Under the pieces are notes generated by a model that was given only the letters and a program-made list of their open reading frames with translations, was not told where the DNA came from and did no database searches. Of a stretch of DNA of 12,980 nucleotides, positions 1 to 6,604 are shown in pieces; position 1 is the stretch's first letter, and the number at the start of each line of letters is the position of its first letter. A program made the position numbers and the translations under genes. Source of the stretch: Prevotella sp. (GTDB lineage Bacteria; Bacteroidota; Bacteroidia; Bacteroidales; Bacteroidaceae); the NCBI GenBank assembly GCA_016283605.1, contig JAEENF010000279.1, positions 1 to 12,980 on the forward strand. Reading direction: 5' to 3'.

Positions 1-93
1 GTAGCCTTTATAGATGAAACGGAGCACCACCAATGCGATGATGACAATAAATAACAATCCAAAGATAAGAATGCCTAAGAGTCCTTTTAACAT
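1..93 (-). CDS. DUF4834-like small membrane protein (3' end outside window)
   Basis: Only the first 31 codons are in the window, starting from ATG at 93-91 and reading off the left edge without a stop. The visible part (MLKGLLGILIFGLLFIVIIA...) is a single hydrophobic helix, about residues 3-25, followed by a basic stretch (RFIYKGY). This suggests a small inner-membrane protein with its C-terminal part in the cytoplasm. It starts 12 nt after the pssA stop, so it is very probably the third gene of the psd-pssA transcript. A helix of this type behind pssA resembles the Bacteroidetes DUF4834 family. That name comes from memory of gene order and N-terminal look, not from a search. The function is unknown, and too little is visible to exclude another small membrane protein. 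Confidence 0.6.
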   Translation of the reverse strand, partial: MLKGLLGILIFGLLFIVIIALVVLRFIYKGY

Positions 94-105
94 GTCTGAA
101 AGGTT

Positions 106-813
106 TTAGATCTGTTTGTTAGTGGCGATAGAAAGAATAACATACCATGCAATGATGGCTGCGAAACCACTTACTCCCAAAAGGAGTAGCAAAGGTATGC
201 AGGAGAGGATGAAGATATACTTGATCTCATTGCCTTTCCAGCCCCAAGTCTTAAACTTCAGGGCGAACATGGGGATTTCGGCAATAAGCAGATAACAGCT
301 GATGAACATGCCTGCCAGAATGAGGTAGGGGAGTGAAGAGTGAAGAGTGAAGAGTGAAGAATCGGCTGACGCCATCAAGTCATTGAGTCCTACGATGAGC
401 GAACCCCAGAAGAGGGCATTGGCAGGAGTAGGTAGTCCGATGAATCCTAAGGCCTGACGCTCGTCGAGGTTGAACTTGGCCAGACGGAGTGCTGAGAAAG
501 CAGCCATCACAAAGGCCAGGAACGGAACAAACGGCAGATGGATATGGAAAGTGCAGAGGTAGCTGAAGATGATGGCCGACGGTGCAAAACCAAAGGTGAT
601 ATCATCTGCCAAAGAGTCGAGCTCCTTACCAATAGGGGAGGAAACATGGAGCAGACGGGCCACCATACCGTCGAAGAAATCAAACACAGCACCTATAACA
701 ATAAAAAGTAGTGCCAACTCGAAACAATTCTGGAAGGCATAATAGGTTGCGATACAGCCTGAGATAAGGTTGCAGCAGGTAATTGTATTTGGAATGTGTT
801 TCTTAATGCTCAC
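106..813 (-). CDS. pssA: CDP-diacylglycerol--serine O-phosphatidyltransferase (phosphatidylserine synthase)
   Basis: This 235-residue multi-pass inner-membrane enzyme makes phosphatidylserine from CDP-diacylglycerol and serine, the step before Psd. The full CDP-alcohol phosphatidyltransferase signature D-G-x2-A-R-x8-G-x3-D-x3-D is present: D48, G49, A52, R53, G62, D66, D70. These aspartates bind metal and the CDP substrate. About six to eight hydrophobic segments are visible, and the early IPNTITCCNLISGC stretch is typical of Bacteroidetes PssA. The start is GTG at 813-811. In-frame stops lie just upstream, so no longer start exists. The GTG lies in the last unit of a seven-base repeat (811-844). 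Residues 152-161 (SSLFTLHSSL) are encoded by a second copy of that repeat (331-358), which looks like an insertion in a loop between helices. The gene follows psd after 34 nt of repeat DNA and precedes a small membrane-protein gene. Confidence 0.95.
   Translation of the reverse strand: MSIKKHIPNTITCCNLISGCIATYYAFQNCFELALLFIVIGAVFDFFDGMVARLLHVSSPIGKELDSLADDITFGFAPSAIIFSYLCTFHIHLPFVPFLAFVMAAFSALRLAKFNLDERQALGFIGLPTPANALFWGSLIVGLNDLMASADSSLFTLHSSLPYLILAGMFISCYLLIAEIPMFALKFKTWGWKGNEIKYIFILSCIPLLLLLGVSGFAAIIAWYVILSIATNKQI
331..358. repeat. Tandem heptamer GAGTGAA, 4 perfect copies, inside pssA
   Basis: Four exact head-to-tail copies of GAGTGAA run from 331 to 358, followed by GA. On the coding strand the unit reads TTCACTC. 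The run is in frame within pssA and encodes residues 152-161. The same unit recurs in the other orientation at 11386-11413, and a related unit occurs at 811-844. Confidence 0.95.
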
Positions 814-844
814 TATTCACTATTCATTTTCACTATTCACTTTT
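811..844. repeat. Degenerate heptamer repeat (CACTATT/CACTTTT) between psd and pssA
   Basis: The plus strand reads CACTATT, CACTATT, CATTTT, CACTATT, CACTTTT: four heptamers and one six-base variant. It fills almost the whole gap between the psd stop and pssA. On the coding strand its last unit supplies the GTG start codon of pssA, and its other frames carry several stop codons. Confidence 0.9.
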
Positions 845-847
845 ACC

Positions 848-1537
848 TTACGCCAGCTTGGCAATGACAGTTTGATCGCCGGTGGTGGGCTGGTTCATTG
901 TTACGGTAGCCTTGGCAGTAAGCGGCAGATAGACATCCACACGTGAGCCCAGTTTGATAAAGCCCAGATGCTCGTCGATGTAACAATCCTCACCTTCTTT
1001 GGCGTAGGTGACGATACGACGTGCCATCGCTCCGGCAATCTGACGGACCAGGATGTCCTCACCGTCAGGTGTGGTGATCATAATGTCGGCATGTTCGTTC
1101 TCCTCGCTGGCCTTGGGCAACCAAGCCTTGTGGTAGTTGCCGTTCTGGTGGTGAACGAACTTCACCTTACCATCGACAGGGAACCAGTTGGCGTGTACGT
1201 TCAGCGGACTCATGAAAATCGAGATCATCAGTCGTTTGTCATGAAAGTATTCGTTCTCCTCGGCTTCTTCCACTACAACAATCTTTCCGTCGGCAGGAGC
1301 CACCACCAGCTTGTCCGTATCACCATTATAGTATCTGATAGGACAGCGGTAGAAGTTCAGGGCCATCAGCCAGGCGGCACCGAAAATGACGATAAAGATC
1401 CAGAAAGGAATACTTGTATTGAAGGCATACCAAAGGAGAGCACCAATTCCGACAATGGCCAGAGCACTTAATGTCAACTCATTGGTCCCCTCGCGATGAA
1501 TCCTGATTTTCTTCAGTTTTTTGATTCTTTCTCCCAT
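848..1537 (-). CDS. psd: Phosphatidylserine decarboxylase proenzyme
   Basis: This 229-residue enzyme converts phosphatidylserine to phosphatidylethanolamine. It uses a pyruvoyl group made by self-cleavage. The cleavage site is visible as LGS in GFIKLGSRVDVYLP: G197-S198, where S198 becomes the pyruvoyl N-terminus of the short alpha chain (about 32 residues). Other family landmarks are PADGKI (81-86) and NVHANWFPVDG (113-123, with H115). Two hydrophobic helices lie near the N-terminus, about residues 22-38 and 43-61, so it is membrane-anchored. The length fits the short Psd type of Bacteroidetes rather than the longer E. coli enzyme. The ATG at 1537-1535 gives a basic N-terminus (MGERIKKLKKIRIHR). 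It is the first gene of the minus-strand phospholipid operon, with a clear promoter at 1570-1601, and is divergent from dnaE. Confidence 0.95.
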   Translation of the reverse strand: MGERIKKLKKIRIHREGTNELTLSALAIVGIGALLWYAFNTSIPFWIFIVIFGAAWLMALNFYRCPIRYYNGDTDKLVVAPADGKIVVVEEAEENEYFHDKRLMISIFMSPLNVHANWFPVDGKVKFVHHQNGNYHKAWLPKASEENEHADIMITTPDGEDILVRQIAGAMARRIVTYAKEGEDCYIDEHLGFIKLGSRVDVYLPLTAKATVTMNQPTTGDQTVIAKLA

Positions 1538-1569
1538 TAGTTATATTTCGATTGTCTTCTTTCTGGGTG

Positions 1570-1601
1570 CAAAGGTACATCTTTTTTACGTAAGTTACAA
1601 A
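1570..1601 (-). promoter_or_regulatory. Bacteroidetes-type promoter for psd-pssA operon
   Basis: On the minus strand, TTTG (1601-1598) is followed by exactly 20 nt and then TACCTTTG (1577-1570). This matches the TTTG / TAnnTTTG consensus of the Bacteroidetes primary sigma factor. Transcription should start near 1563, leaving a leader of about 25 nt before the psd ATG. Confidence 0.85.
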
Positions 1602-1616
1602 CTTTTCACGTTTTTC

Positions 1617-1649
1617 TTTTGGTATTCTCGACTTTTCGCCGTAACTTTG
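1617..1649 (+). promoter_or_regulatory. Bacteroidetes-type promoter for dnaE
   Basis: TTTTG (1617-1621), a 20-nt spacer, then TAACTTTG (1642-1649), matching the TTTG / TAnnTTTG consensus. Transcription should start near 1656, about 25 nt before the dnaE ATG. Only about 15 bp separate its upstream box from that of the divergent psd promoter. Confidence 0.85.
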
Positions 1650-1680
1650 ACCCACAAAATCGAAAAAATAGAGCAATTTG

Positions 1681-4600
1681 ATGGAAGATTTCATACATTT
1701 GCACGTACATACATACTATTCTATCCTCGATGGACAGTCGAGTATCAAACGTCTTGTCGATAAAGCTATTGGTGATGGCATGAAGGGTATGGCCATTACG
1801 GATCATGGTGATATGTTCGGCATCAAAGAATTTCACGATATCTGTATTGGAATCAATAAGCAACGCAAGAAAGACGGTCTGGAACCTTTCAAGCCGATCT
1901 TCGGTTGTGAGATGTATGTGGCACGCCGGGGTGATAAGAGTCTTCGGGAGACGAAGGAGGACTTGGGTGGTTATCACCTCATTGTCCTGGCGAAGAACTA
2001 TAATGGCTATAAGAACCTGATTAAACTGGTCAGCAACTCCTGGGTGGACGGCTTCTACAACCGTCCGCGTACGGACCGTATGGAGTTGGAGAAATACCAC
2101 GAGGACTTGATTGTCTGTTCGGCTTGTATTGCCGGCGAGGTGCCTGCGAAGATCCTGAAGGGTGACATTGCCGGAGCCCGTGAGGCTATCGAGTGGCATC
2201 AGCGACTCTGGGGGGATGACTATTATCTGGAACTCCAGCGTCATGAGGTGACAGATCCGACGATTCGGGCCAATCGTGAAACCTATCCTTTACAGCAACA
2301 GGCCAATAAAGTGCTGATAGAACTTGCCAAGGAGTATGGTATTAAACTGGTGTGTACCAACGATGCCCATTTCGTGGACCGTGAGAATGCTGAAGCCCAC
2401 GACCATCTGCTCTGTCTGTCGACAGGTAAGGACCTCGACGATCCCACCCGTATGCTTTATTCGAAACAGGAGTGGTTTAAGACCCGTCAGGAGATGAACG
2501 ATATCTTCAGCGATGTTCCTGAGGCTCTCACCAATACTGTAGAATTATTAAATAAGGTGGAGATTTACAGTCTCGACAATGATCCCATCATGCCGTTCTT
2601 CCCCATTCCAGAGTCGTTTGGAACAGAGGAAGAGTGGCGTAAGAAGTTCACAGAGCAACAACTCTATGATGAATTCACTTCTGACGAGAATGGTGAAAAT
2701 CAACTTCCTCCTGAGGAAGGCGAGAAGAAAATTAAGAAGTTGGGCGGCTATGATAAAATCTATCGTATCAAGTTCGAGGCCGACTATCTGGCGAAACTGG
2801 CCTATGAAGGTGCAGAGCGGATCTATGGCAGTCCTATTCCTAAAGAAGTTGAAGAACGTGTGAAGTTTGAACTGCATATCATGAAGACGATGGGTTTCCC
2901 TGGTTACTTCTTGATTGTGCAGGACTTCATTAACTCAGCCCGCGATGAGTTGGGTGTGATGGTCGGCCCCGGACGTGGCTCTGCTGCAGGTAGTGTGGTG
3001 GCTTACTGCTTGGGCATCACGAAGATAGACCCGCTGAAGTACGACCTGCTGTTTGAGCGTTTCCTGAATCCTGACCGTATCTCGCTGCCTGATATCGATA
3101 CTGACTTCGATGACGATGGGCGAGGTAAGGTGCTCAAATGGGTGGAGGATAAGTACGGTCATGAGAACTGTGCCCATATCATCACTTATGCCACGATGGC
3201 TACGAAGAATTCACTCAAGGATGTGGCCCGTGTCGAGAAAGTGCCTCTGGCCATTTCCAATGCCCTTTGCAAGGCCATTCCCGACCGTCTGCCTGACGGC
3301 CCTGATGGTAAGGCCACGAAGATGAATCTGCCCAACGCCATCAAATACGTGCCGGAATTGCGTGATGCTGAGGCCTCTAGTGATCTTGCACTCTCCAATA
3401 CGATCAAGATTGCCAAGATGCTGGAGGGAACGGTCCGAGGGACAGGTATTCATGCCTGTGGCTTTATCATCTGTCGTGACCCGATATCTGATCATGTGCC
3501 TGTGTCTACGGCTGATGACCCGGACTTCAAGGGGACGAAAACCAACTGTACACAATATGACGGTCATGTGATTGAGTCGACAGGACTGATTAAGATGGAC
3601 TTCTTGGGCCTGAAGACGCTCTCTGAGTTGAAGGAGGCCTGTGCCAATATCAAACGAACCAGAGGTATCGATATCGATCTCGACCATATTCCCATCGATG
3701 ACCCCAAGACTTATGAACTCTATCAGCAGGGACGAACCGTAGGAACCTTCCAGTTTGAGTCGCAGGGTATGCAGAAATATCTGCGTGAGCTGAAGCCTAC
3801 GGTGTTCGAGGATCTCATCGCTATGAATGCCCTCTACCGTCCGGGACCTATGAGCTATATCCCTCAGTTTATCCGTCGTAAGCATGGCGAAGAACCGATT
3901 ACCTACGACATTCCCATCATGGAGAAATACCTGAAGGATACCTATGGTATCACGGTGTATCAGGAGCAGGTGATGTTGCTTTCGCGTCTGTTGGCCGACT
4001 TCACCCGAGGCGAGAGTGATGCGCTTCGTAAGGCGATGGGTAAGAAGAAGAAGGATATCGTCGATGCGATGAAACCTAAATTCATTGAGGGCGGTAAGAA
4101 AAACGGTCATGATCCTAAGGTGCTCGAGAAGATCTGGGCTGACTGGGAGGCTTTCGCCAGCTATGCGTTCAACAAGTCGCATGCCGCCTGCTATTCCTGG
4201 GTGGCCTATCAGACGGCCTATCTCAAAGCCAACTATCCTGCAGAGTTTATGGCGGCCATCATGAGCCGACGTCGTGACCAGATTACAGAAATCACCAAAC
4301 TGATGGACGAGTGTAAGCAGATGGGTATTGCGACGCTGGGTCCTGATGTGAACGAGTCGTATGAGAAGTTCGGTGTGAACCATCATGGTGAGATCCGCTT
4401 CGGACTGGGTGCCATCAAGGGTATGGGCGATTCAGCAGCGGCAGCCATCATCGAAGAACGTGAAAAGAATGGTCCCTTTAAGGATATCTACGATTTTGCC
4501 CAGCGTGTCAACTTTTCATCCGTCAACCGTAAGGGCTTTGAGAGTCTGGCGCTGAGTGGTGGTTTCGACAGTTTTGGCATACGCCGGGAGGATTATTTCG

Positions 4601-5415
4601 CCACTAATGCCAAGGGCGAACAGTTCCTGGATACATTGGTGCGTTACGGACAGACCTATCAGCAGGAGAAAGCCGAGATGCAGAACTCGCTCTTCGGCGC
4701 TTTCGGCGATGGGGTGGAGATCGCCCAGCCGCCTGTGCCGAAGAATGATGAACGTTGGAGTGACATCGAACGCCTGAATAAGGAGCGCGACCTTGTGGGT
4801 ATCTATCTCTCCGCCCATCCGCTGGATGAGTATAAGATTGTGTTGGATAATCTCTGTAACACGAAATGTATCGAATTGGCAGATGTCCAGCAACTGGCAG
4901 ATCGTGAGGAAGTGATTTTGGGTGGTATCGTTACTGCCGTTAAGAATGGCTTTACGAAGACAGGTAAACCTTATGGCATCGTGACTATTGAGGATTTTGA
5001 AGGTTCTGGTGAACTGCCACTTTTCGGAGAGGAATGGGGACAGAATATGGGTATGTTCTCTATTGGCGCCTCTGTCTATGTGACAGGCAAGATAAAACCG
5101 CGCTATCAGTATAAGGAAGATGGCCCGCTGGATCTGAAGGTGACTCACGTGGAGTTTCTTCAGACTGTCAAGGAGAAGTCCGTTGACCGTATCACGATTA
5201 CCTTGGTTACCGATATGCTTGACGAGCAGATTGTGGCCGAACTCAACGAAATCATCGATGAGAGTCCTGGCCGTACCAAACTGTTCTTCCTGCTTCGCGA
5301 CTCATTAGGCAAGAATCGCGTGTTGCTCAGGAGTAAGAACCGTACTGTCGATGTGCGTCACACGCTGATTGATTTCATTGAACGGCATGAACCGATGGAC
5401 TATAAGATCAATTAG
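1681..5415 (+). CDS. dnaE: DNA polymerase III alpha subunit
   Basis: This is the 1244-residue replicative DNA polymerase catalytic subunit. The N-terminal PHP domain (about 4-300) keeps all expected metal ligands: H8, H10, D17, H42, E77, H99, C149, D228, H230. The polymerase core has GPGRGSAAGS (429-438), the catalytic pair D471/D473 in PDIDTDF, and the third aspartate D640 in KMDFLGLKTL. After it come FQFES, the conserved YAFNKSHAACYSWVAYQTAY stretch, a helix-hairpin-helix region, and an OB-fold (starting near VILGGIVTAVKNGF). The C-terminal tail (about 1160-1244) is less clearly assignable. The length is normal for Bacteroidetes DnaE, with no sign of an intein. I chose ATG at 1681; the frame also allows TTG at 1678, one codon earlier, which is less likely. 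trxA follows after 75 nt that carry their own promoter-like sequence. Confidence 0.98.
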   Translation: MEDFIHLHVHTYYSILDGQSSIKRLVDKAIGDGMKGMAITDHGDMFGIKEFHDICIGINKQRKKDGLEPFKPIFGCEMYVARRGDKSLRETKEDLGGYHLIVLAKNYNGYKNLIKLVSNSWVDGFYNRPRTDRMELEKYHEDLIVCSACIAGEVPAKILKGDIAGAREAIEWHQRLWGDDYYLELQRHEVTDPTIRANRETYPLQQQANKVLIELAKEYGIKLVCTNDAHFVDRENAEAHDHLLCLSTGKDLDDPTRMLYSKQEWFKTRQEMNDIFSDVPEALTNTVELLNKVEIYSLDNDPIMPFFPIPESFGTEEEWRKKFTEQQLYDEFTSDENGENQLPPEEGEKKIKKLGGYDKIYRIKFEADYLAKLAYEGAERIYGSPIPKEVEERVKFELHIMKTMGFPGYFLIVQDFINSARDELGVMVGPGRGSAAGSVVAYCLGITKIDPLKYDLLFERFLNPDRISLPDIDTDFDDDGRGKVLKWVEDKYGHENCAHIITYATMATKNSLKDVARVEKVPLAISNALCKAIPDRLPDGPDGKATKMNLPNAIKYVPELRDAEASSDLALSNTIKIAKMLEGTVRGTGIHACGFIICRDPISDHVPVSTADDPDFKGTKTNCTQYDGHVIESTGLIKMDFLGLKTLSELKEACANIKRTRGIDIDLDHIPIDDPKTYELYQQGRTVGTFQFESQGMQKYLRELKPTVFEDLIAMNALYRPGPMSYIPQFIRRKHGEEPITYDIPIMEKYLKDTYGITVYQEQVMLLSRLLADFTRGESDALRKAMGKKKKDIVDAMKPKFIEGGKKNGHDPKVLEKIWADWEAFASYAFNKSHAACYSWVAYQTAYLKANYPAEFMAAIMSRRRDQITEITKLMDECKQMGIATLGPDVNESYEKFGVNHHGEIRFGLGAIKGMGDSAAAAIIEEREKNGPFKDIYDFAQRVNFSSVNRKGFESLALSGGFDSFGIRREDYFATNAKGEQFLDTLVRYGQTYQQEKAEMQNSLFGAFGDGVEIAQPPVPKNDERWSDIERLNKERDLVGIYLSAHPLDEYKIVLDNLCNTKCIELADVQQLADREEVILGGIVTAVKNGFTKTGKPYGIVTIEDFEGSGELPLFGEEWGQNMGMFSIGASVYVTGKIKPRYQYKEDGPLDLKVTHVEFLQTVKEKSVDRITITLVTDMLDEQIVAELNEIIDESPGRTKLFFLLRDSLGKNRVLLRSKNRTVDVRHTLIDFIERHEPMDYKIN

Positions 5416-5418
5416 ACA

Positions 5419-5435
5419 TTGGCATGGTATTTGCA
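5419..5435 (+). promoter_or_regulatory. Sigma-54-like (-24/-12) promoter upstream of trxA
   Basis: TTGGCATGGTATTTGCA matches the RpoN consensus TGGCAYR-N4-TTGCW at every specified position from 5420 to 5435, with the required 10 bases between the GG and GC pairs. It sits 3 nt after the dnaE stop. Transcription would start near 5446, leaving about 45 nt of leader before trxA. No TTTG / TAnnTTTG promoter is visible in this gap. The match is read from sequence; use in the cell is inference. Confidence 0.55.
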
Positions 5436-5490
5436 TGACATAGAATGAAGAGATAATCATATAGTATAAACCCCGAAAAAACAAATCATT

Positions 5491-5805
5491 ATGGAAGTAA
5501 CAATCACAAGTGAGAATTTCAAGAGTCTGAAGAATGGCGATCAGCCGTTAGTTGTTGATTTCTGGGCTACATGGTGTGGTCCCTGCCGTATGGTGGCACC
5601 TATCATCACCAAACTCGCAGAGAAGTATGACGGAAAGGTCGTCATTGGCAAGTGCGATGTGGAGGAGAACGAGGAACTGGCATCTGAGTTCGGTATCCGT
5701 AATATTCCCACCATCCTCCTTTTCAAGAACGGAGATGTGATCGAGAAGATTGTAGGCGCTCAGACTGAGGCGAAGTTGGACGAGATGATCCAGAAACTGC
5801 TGTAG
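5491..5805 (+). CDS. trxA: Thioredoxin
   Basis: This is a single-domain 104-residue cytoplasmic thioredoxin that reduces protein disulfides. The redox motif WCGPC occupies residues 28-32 (C29, C32), within the typical FWATWCGPCRMVAP context. The cis-proline is P73 in NIPTILLFKNG. There is no signal peptide or extra domain, so this is the cytosolic TrxA type rather than a TlpA or DsbA-like periplasmic protein. The start is ATG at 5491, in an A-rich leader without a Shine-Dalgarno sequence. It lies between dnaE and a small acidic protein gene whose start is only 4 nt after the trxA stop, so those two are probably cotranscribed. Its own transcription may come from the sigma-54-like site at 5419-5435, with readthrough from dnaE also possible. 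Confidence 0.97.
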   Translation: MEVTITSENFKSLKNGDQPLVVDFWATWCGPCRMVAPIITKLAEKYDGKVVIGKCDVEENEELASEFGIRNIPTILLFKNGDVIEKIVGAQTEAKLDEMIQKLL

Positions 5806-5809
5806 ACCT

Positions 5810-6136
5810 ATGGCCAGTATTGATGAGGAAATCCGCCTCGATGAGGAGGAGAACAAAAGGGAACTGGAGTATATCCGTCAGATATTGCCCGTCAATCCGA
5901 ATTATCACTACAGCAACTCCGATATTCTCTGGATACTCGACGCTATCGTCGAATATTACTATACCAGTGGCGTTCTGGAGAGTGAGAGCGATGAGGTGGA
6001 TATTGATATGGATGCCGTCGCGGAATATGTCTGTAATCTGGCTAAAGAATCAAACGTCAGCCAGTCCTTCGATCCTGCGGATGTCGTACTGATGGTAGAA
6101 GCTGATCTGGATTTTCAGGAACAGAACCTTACCTAA
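5810..6136 (+). CDS. Small acidic protein of unknown function
   Basis: This 108-residue protein is not one I can assign. The ATG is 4 nt after the trxA stop and the stop TAA is at 6134-6136, immediately at a strong terminator, so it is the last gene of the dnaE-trxA run. It is strongly acidic, beginning MASIDEEIRLDEEENKREL and continuing with ESESDEVDIDMDAV. It has no membrane segment, signal peptide or cysteine motif (one Cys only). A tyrosine-rich segment (NYHYSNSDILWILDAIVEYYYTSGV, about 30-54) and likely helices suggest a small folded cytoplasmic protein, perhaps a binding partner. Its tight coupling to trxA is the only functional hint. The reading frame is supported by its spacing, protein-like composition and exact end at the terminator. 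An overlapping frame at 5820-6092 is a shadow. Confidence 0.8.
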   Translation: MASIDEEIRLDEEENKRELEYIRQILPVNPNYHYSNSDILWILDAIVEYYYTSGVLESESDEVDIDMDAVAEYVCNLAKESNVSQSFDPADVVLMVEADLDFQEQNLT

Positions 6137-6174
6137 ACAATAATCCCTGGCCGAGCAAGCCAGGGATTGTTGTT
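6136..6174. terminator. Bidirectional hairpin terminator between convergent genes
   Basis: A 16-bp stem (arms 6136-6151 and 6159-6174, one G-T pair) closes a 7-base loop CGAGCAA. The core is ATCCCTGGC / GCCAGGGAT, flanked by A/T-rich pairs. It overlaps the stop codon of the acidic-protein gene on one side and the stop codon of tsaE on the other, so it can end both converging transcripts. The T-tract is weak in both directions. Confidence 0.85.
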
Positions 6175-6598
6175 ATAGCTTCACGCTGCGTGTGCCGTCG
6201 GCATTCTCTTCGATGGTCACTTTTACAGCATCCTCGGGCAATACTTCTTCAATCAGTTCCGGCCATTCAATGAAACAGAGCGAGCCGCTGTAGAAATAGT
6301 CCTCAAAGCCCATGTCATAGACTTCTTCTAACTTTTTGATGCGATAGAAGTCAAAGTGAAAGATCGAGTCGTTTGGCGTAAGGAGTGAGGATTGGGAGGT
6401 GTATTCGTTGACGATGGCGAAGGTGGGACTTGTAATGACGTCTTCTACGCCCAGTTCCTCACAAATGGCCTTAATGAAGGTCGTCTTTCCTGCGCCCATC
6501 TTGCCGTAGAAGGCAAATACGCGATGGTCGCCGATGTTCTCGATAAACTGCCTTGCAGCTTCTCGGATGTTATCAAGGTTGCTGATTCTTATTTCCAT
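6173..6598 (-). CDS. tsaE: tRNA N6-threonylcarbamoyladenosine synthesis ATPase TsaE (YjeE family)
   Basis: This 141-residue cytoplasmic P-loop protein supports the TsaB-TsaD complex that makes t6A37 on tRNAs reading ANN codons. Visible family marks are the Walker A GKMGAGKT (32-39), the switch-like SPTFAIVNEY (57-66), HFDFYRI (81-87) and FIEWPE (109-114). The length is normal for the family apart from extra residues around 67-78 (TSQSSLLTPNDS). Part of that stretch, at 6380-6392, resembles a decayed copy of the heptamer repeat found in pssA. The ATG at 6598-6596 is 6 nt after the porX stop, so it is probably translated from the same transcript as porX. It is the last gene of the minus-strand run and ends in the bidirectional terminator. 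Confidence 0.95.
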   Translation of the reverse strand: MEIRISNLDNIREAARQFIENIGDHRVFAFYGKMGAGKTTFIKAICEELGVEDVITSPTFAIVNEYTSQSSLLTPNDSIFHFDFYRIKKLEEVYDMGFEDYFYSGSLCFIEWPELIEEVLPEDAVKVTIEENADGTRSVKL

Positions 6599-6604
6599 TG
6601 TATA

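Noticed and set aside
331..358. CRISPR array or phage-like repeats
   Set aside because: The seven-base units are directly adjacent with no spacers, and no cas genes are present.
1678..1680. TTG as the dnaE start
   Set aside because: ATG follows immediately and gives the normal MEDFIHLHVHTYYS beginning.
1606..2244. Minus-strand open frame of 212 codons overlapping the dnaE start and promoter
   Set aside because: It overlaps the strongly conserved PHP domain of dnaE in antisense and would cross the divergent promoter region. No protein features were seen.
2560..2830. Possible insertion or intein in dnaE (Glu/Lys-rich stretch)
   Set aside because: There are no intein splice motifs, the total length is normal for Bacteroidetes DnaE, and the stretch leads into conserved polymerase sequence.
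3211..4386. Long open frame of 391 codons on the minus strand inside dnaE
   Set aside because: It lies wholly antisense to a well-supported dnaE. Its translation is rich in His, Arg and Leu with no recognisable motif, as expected from the complement of biased codons.
5820..6092. Plus-strand frame of 90 codons overlapping the acidic protein gene
   Set aside because: The 5810-6136 frame has better spacing to trxA, ends at the terminator and has a more protein-like composition; two overlapping genes here are unlikely.
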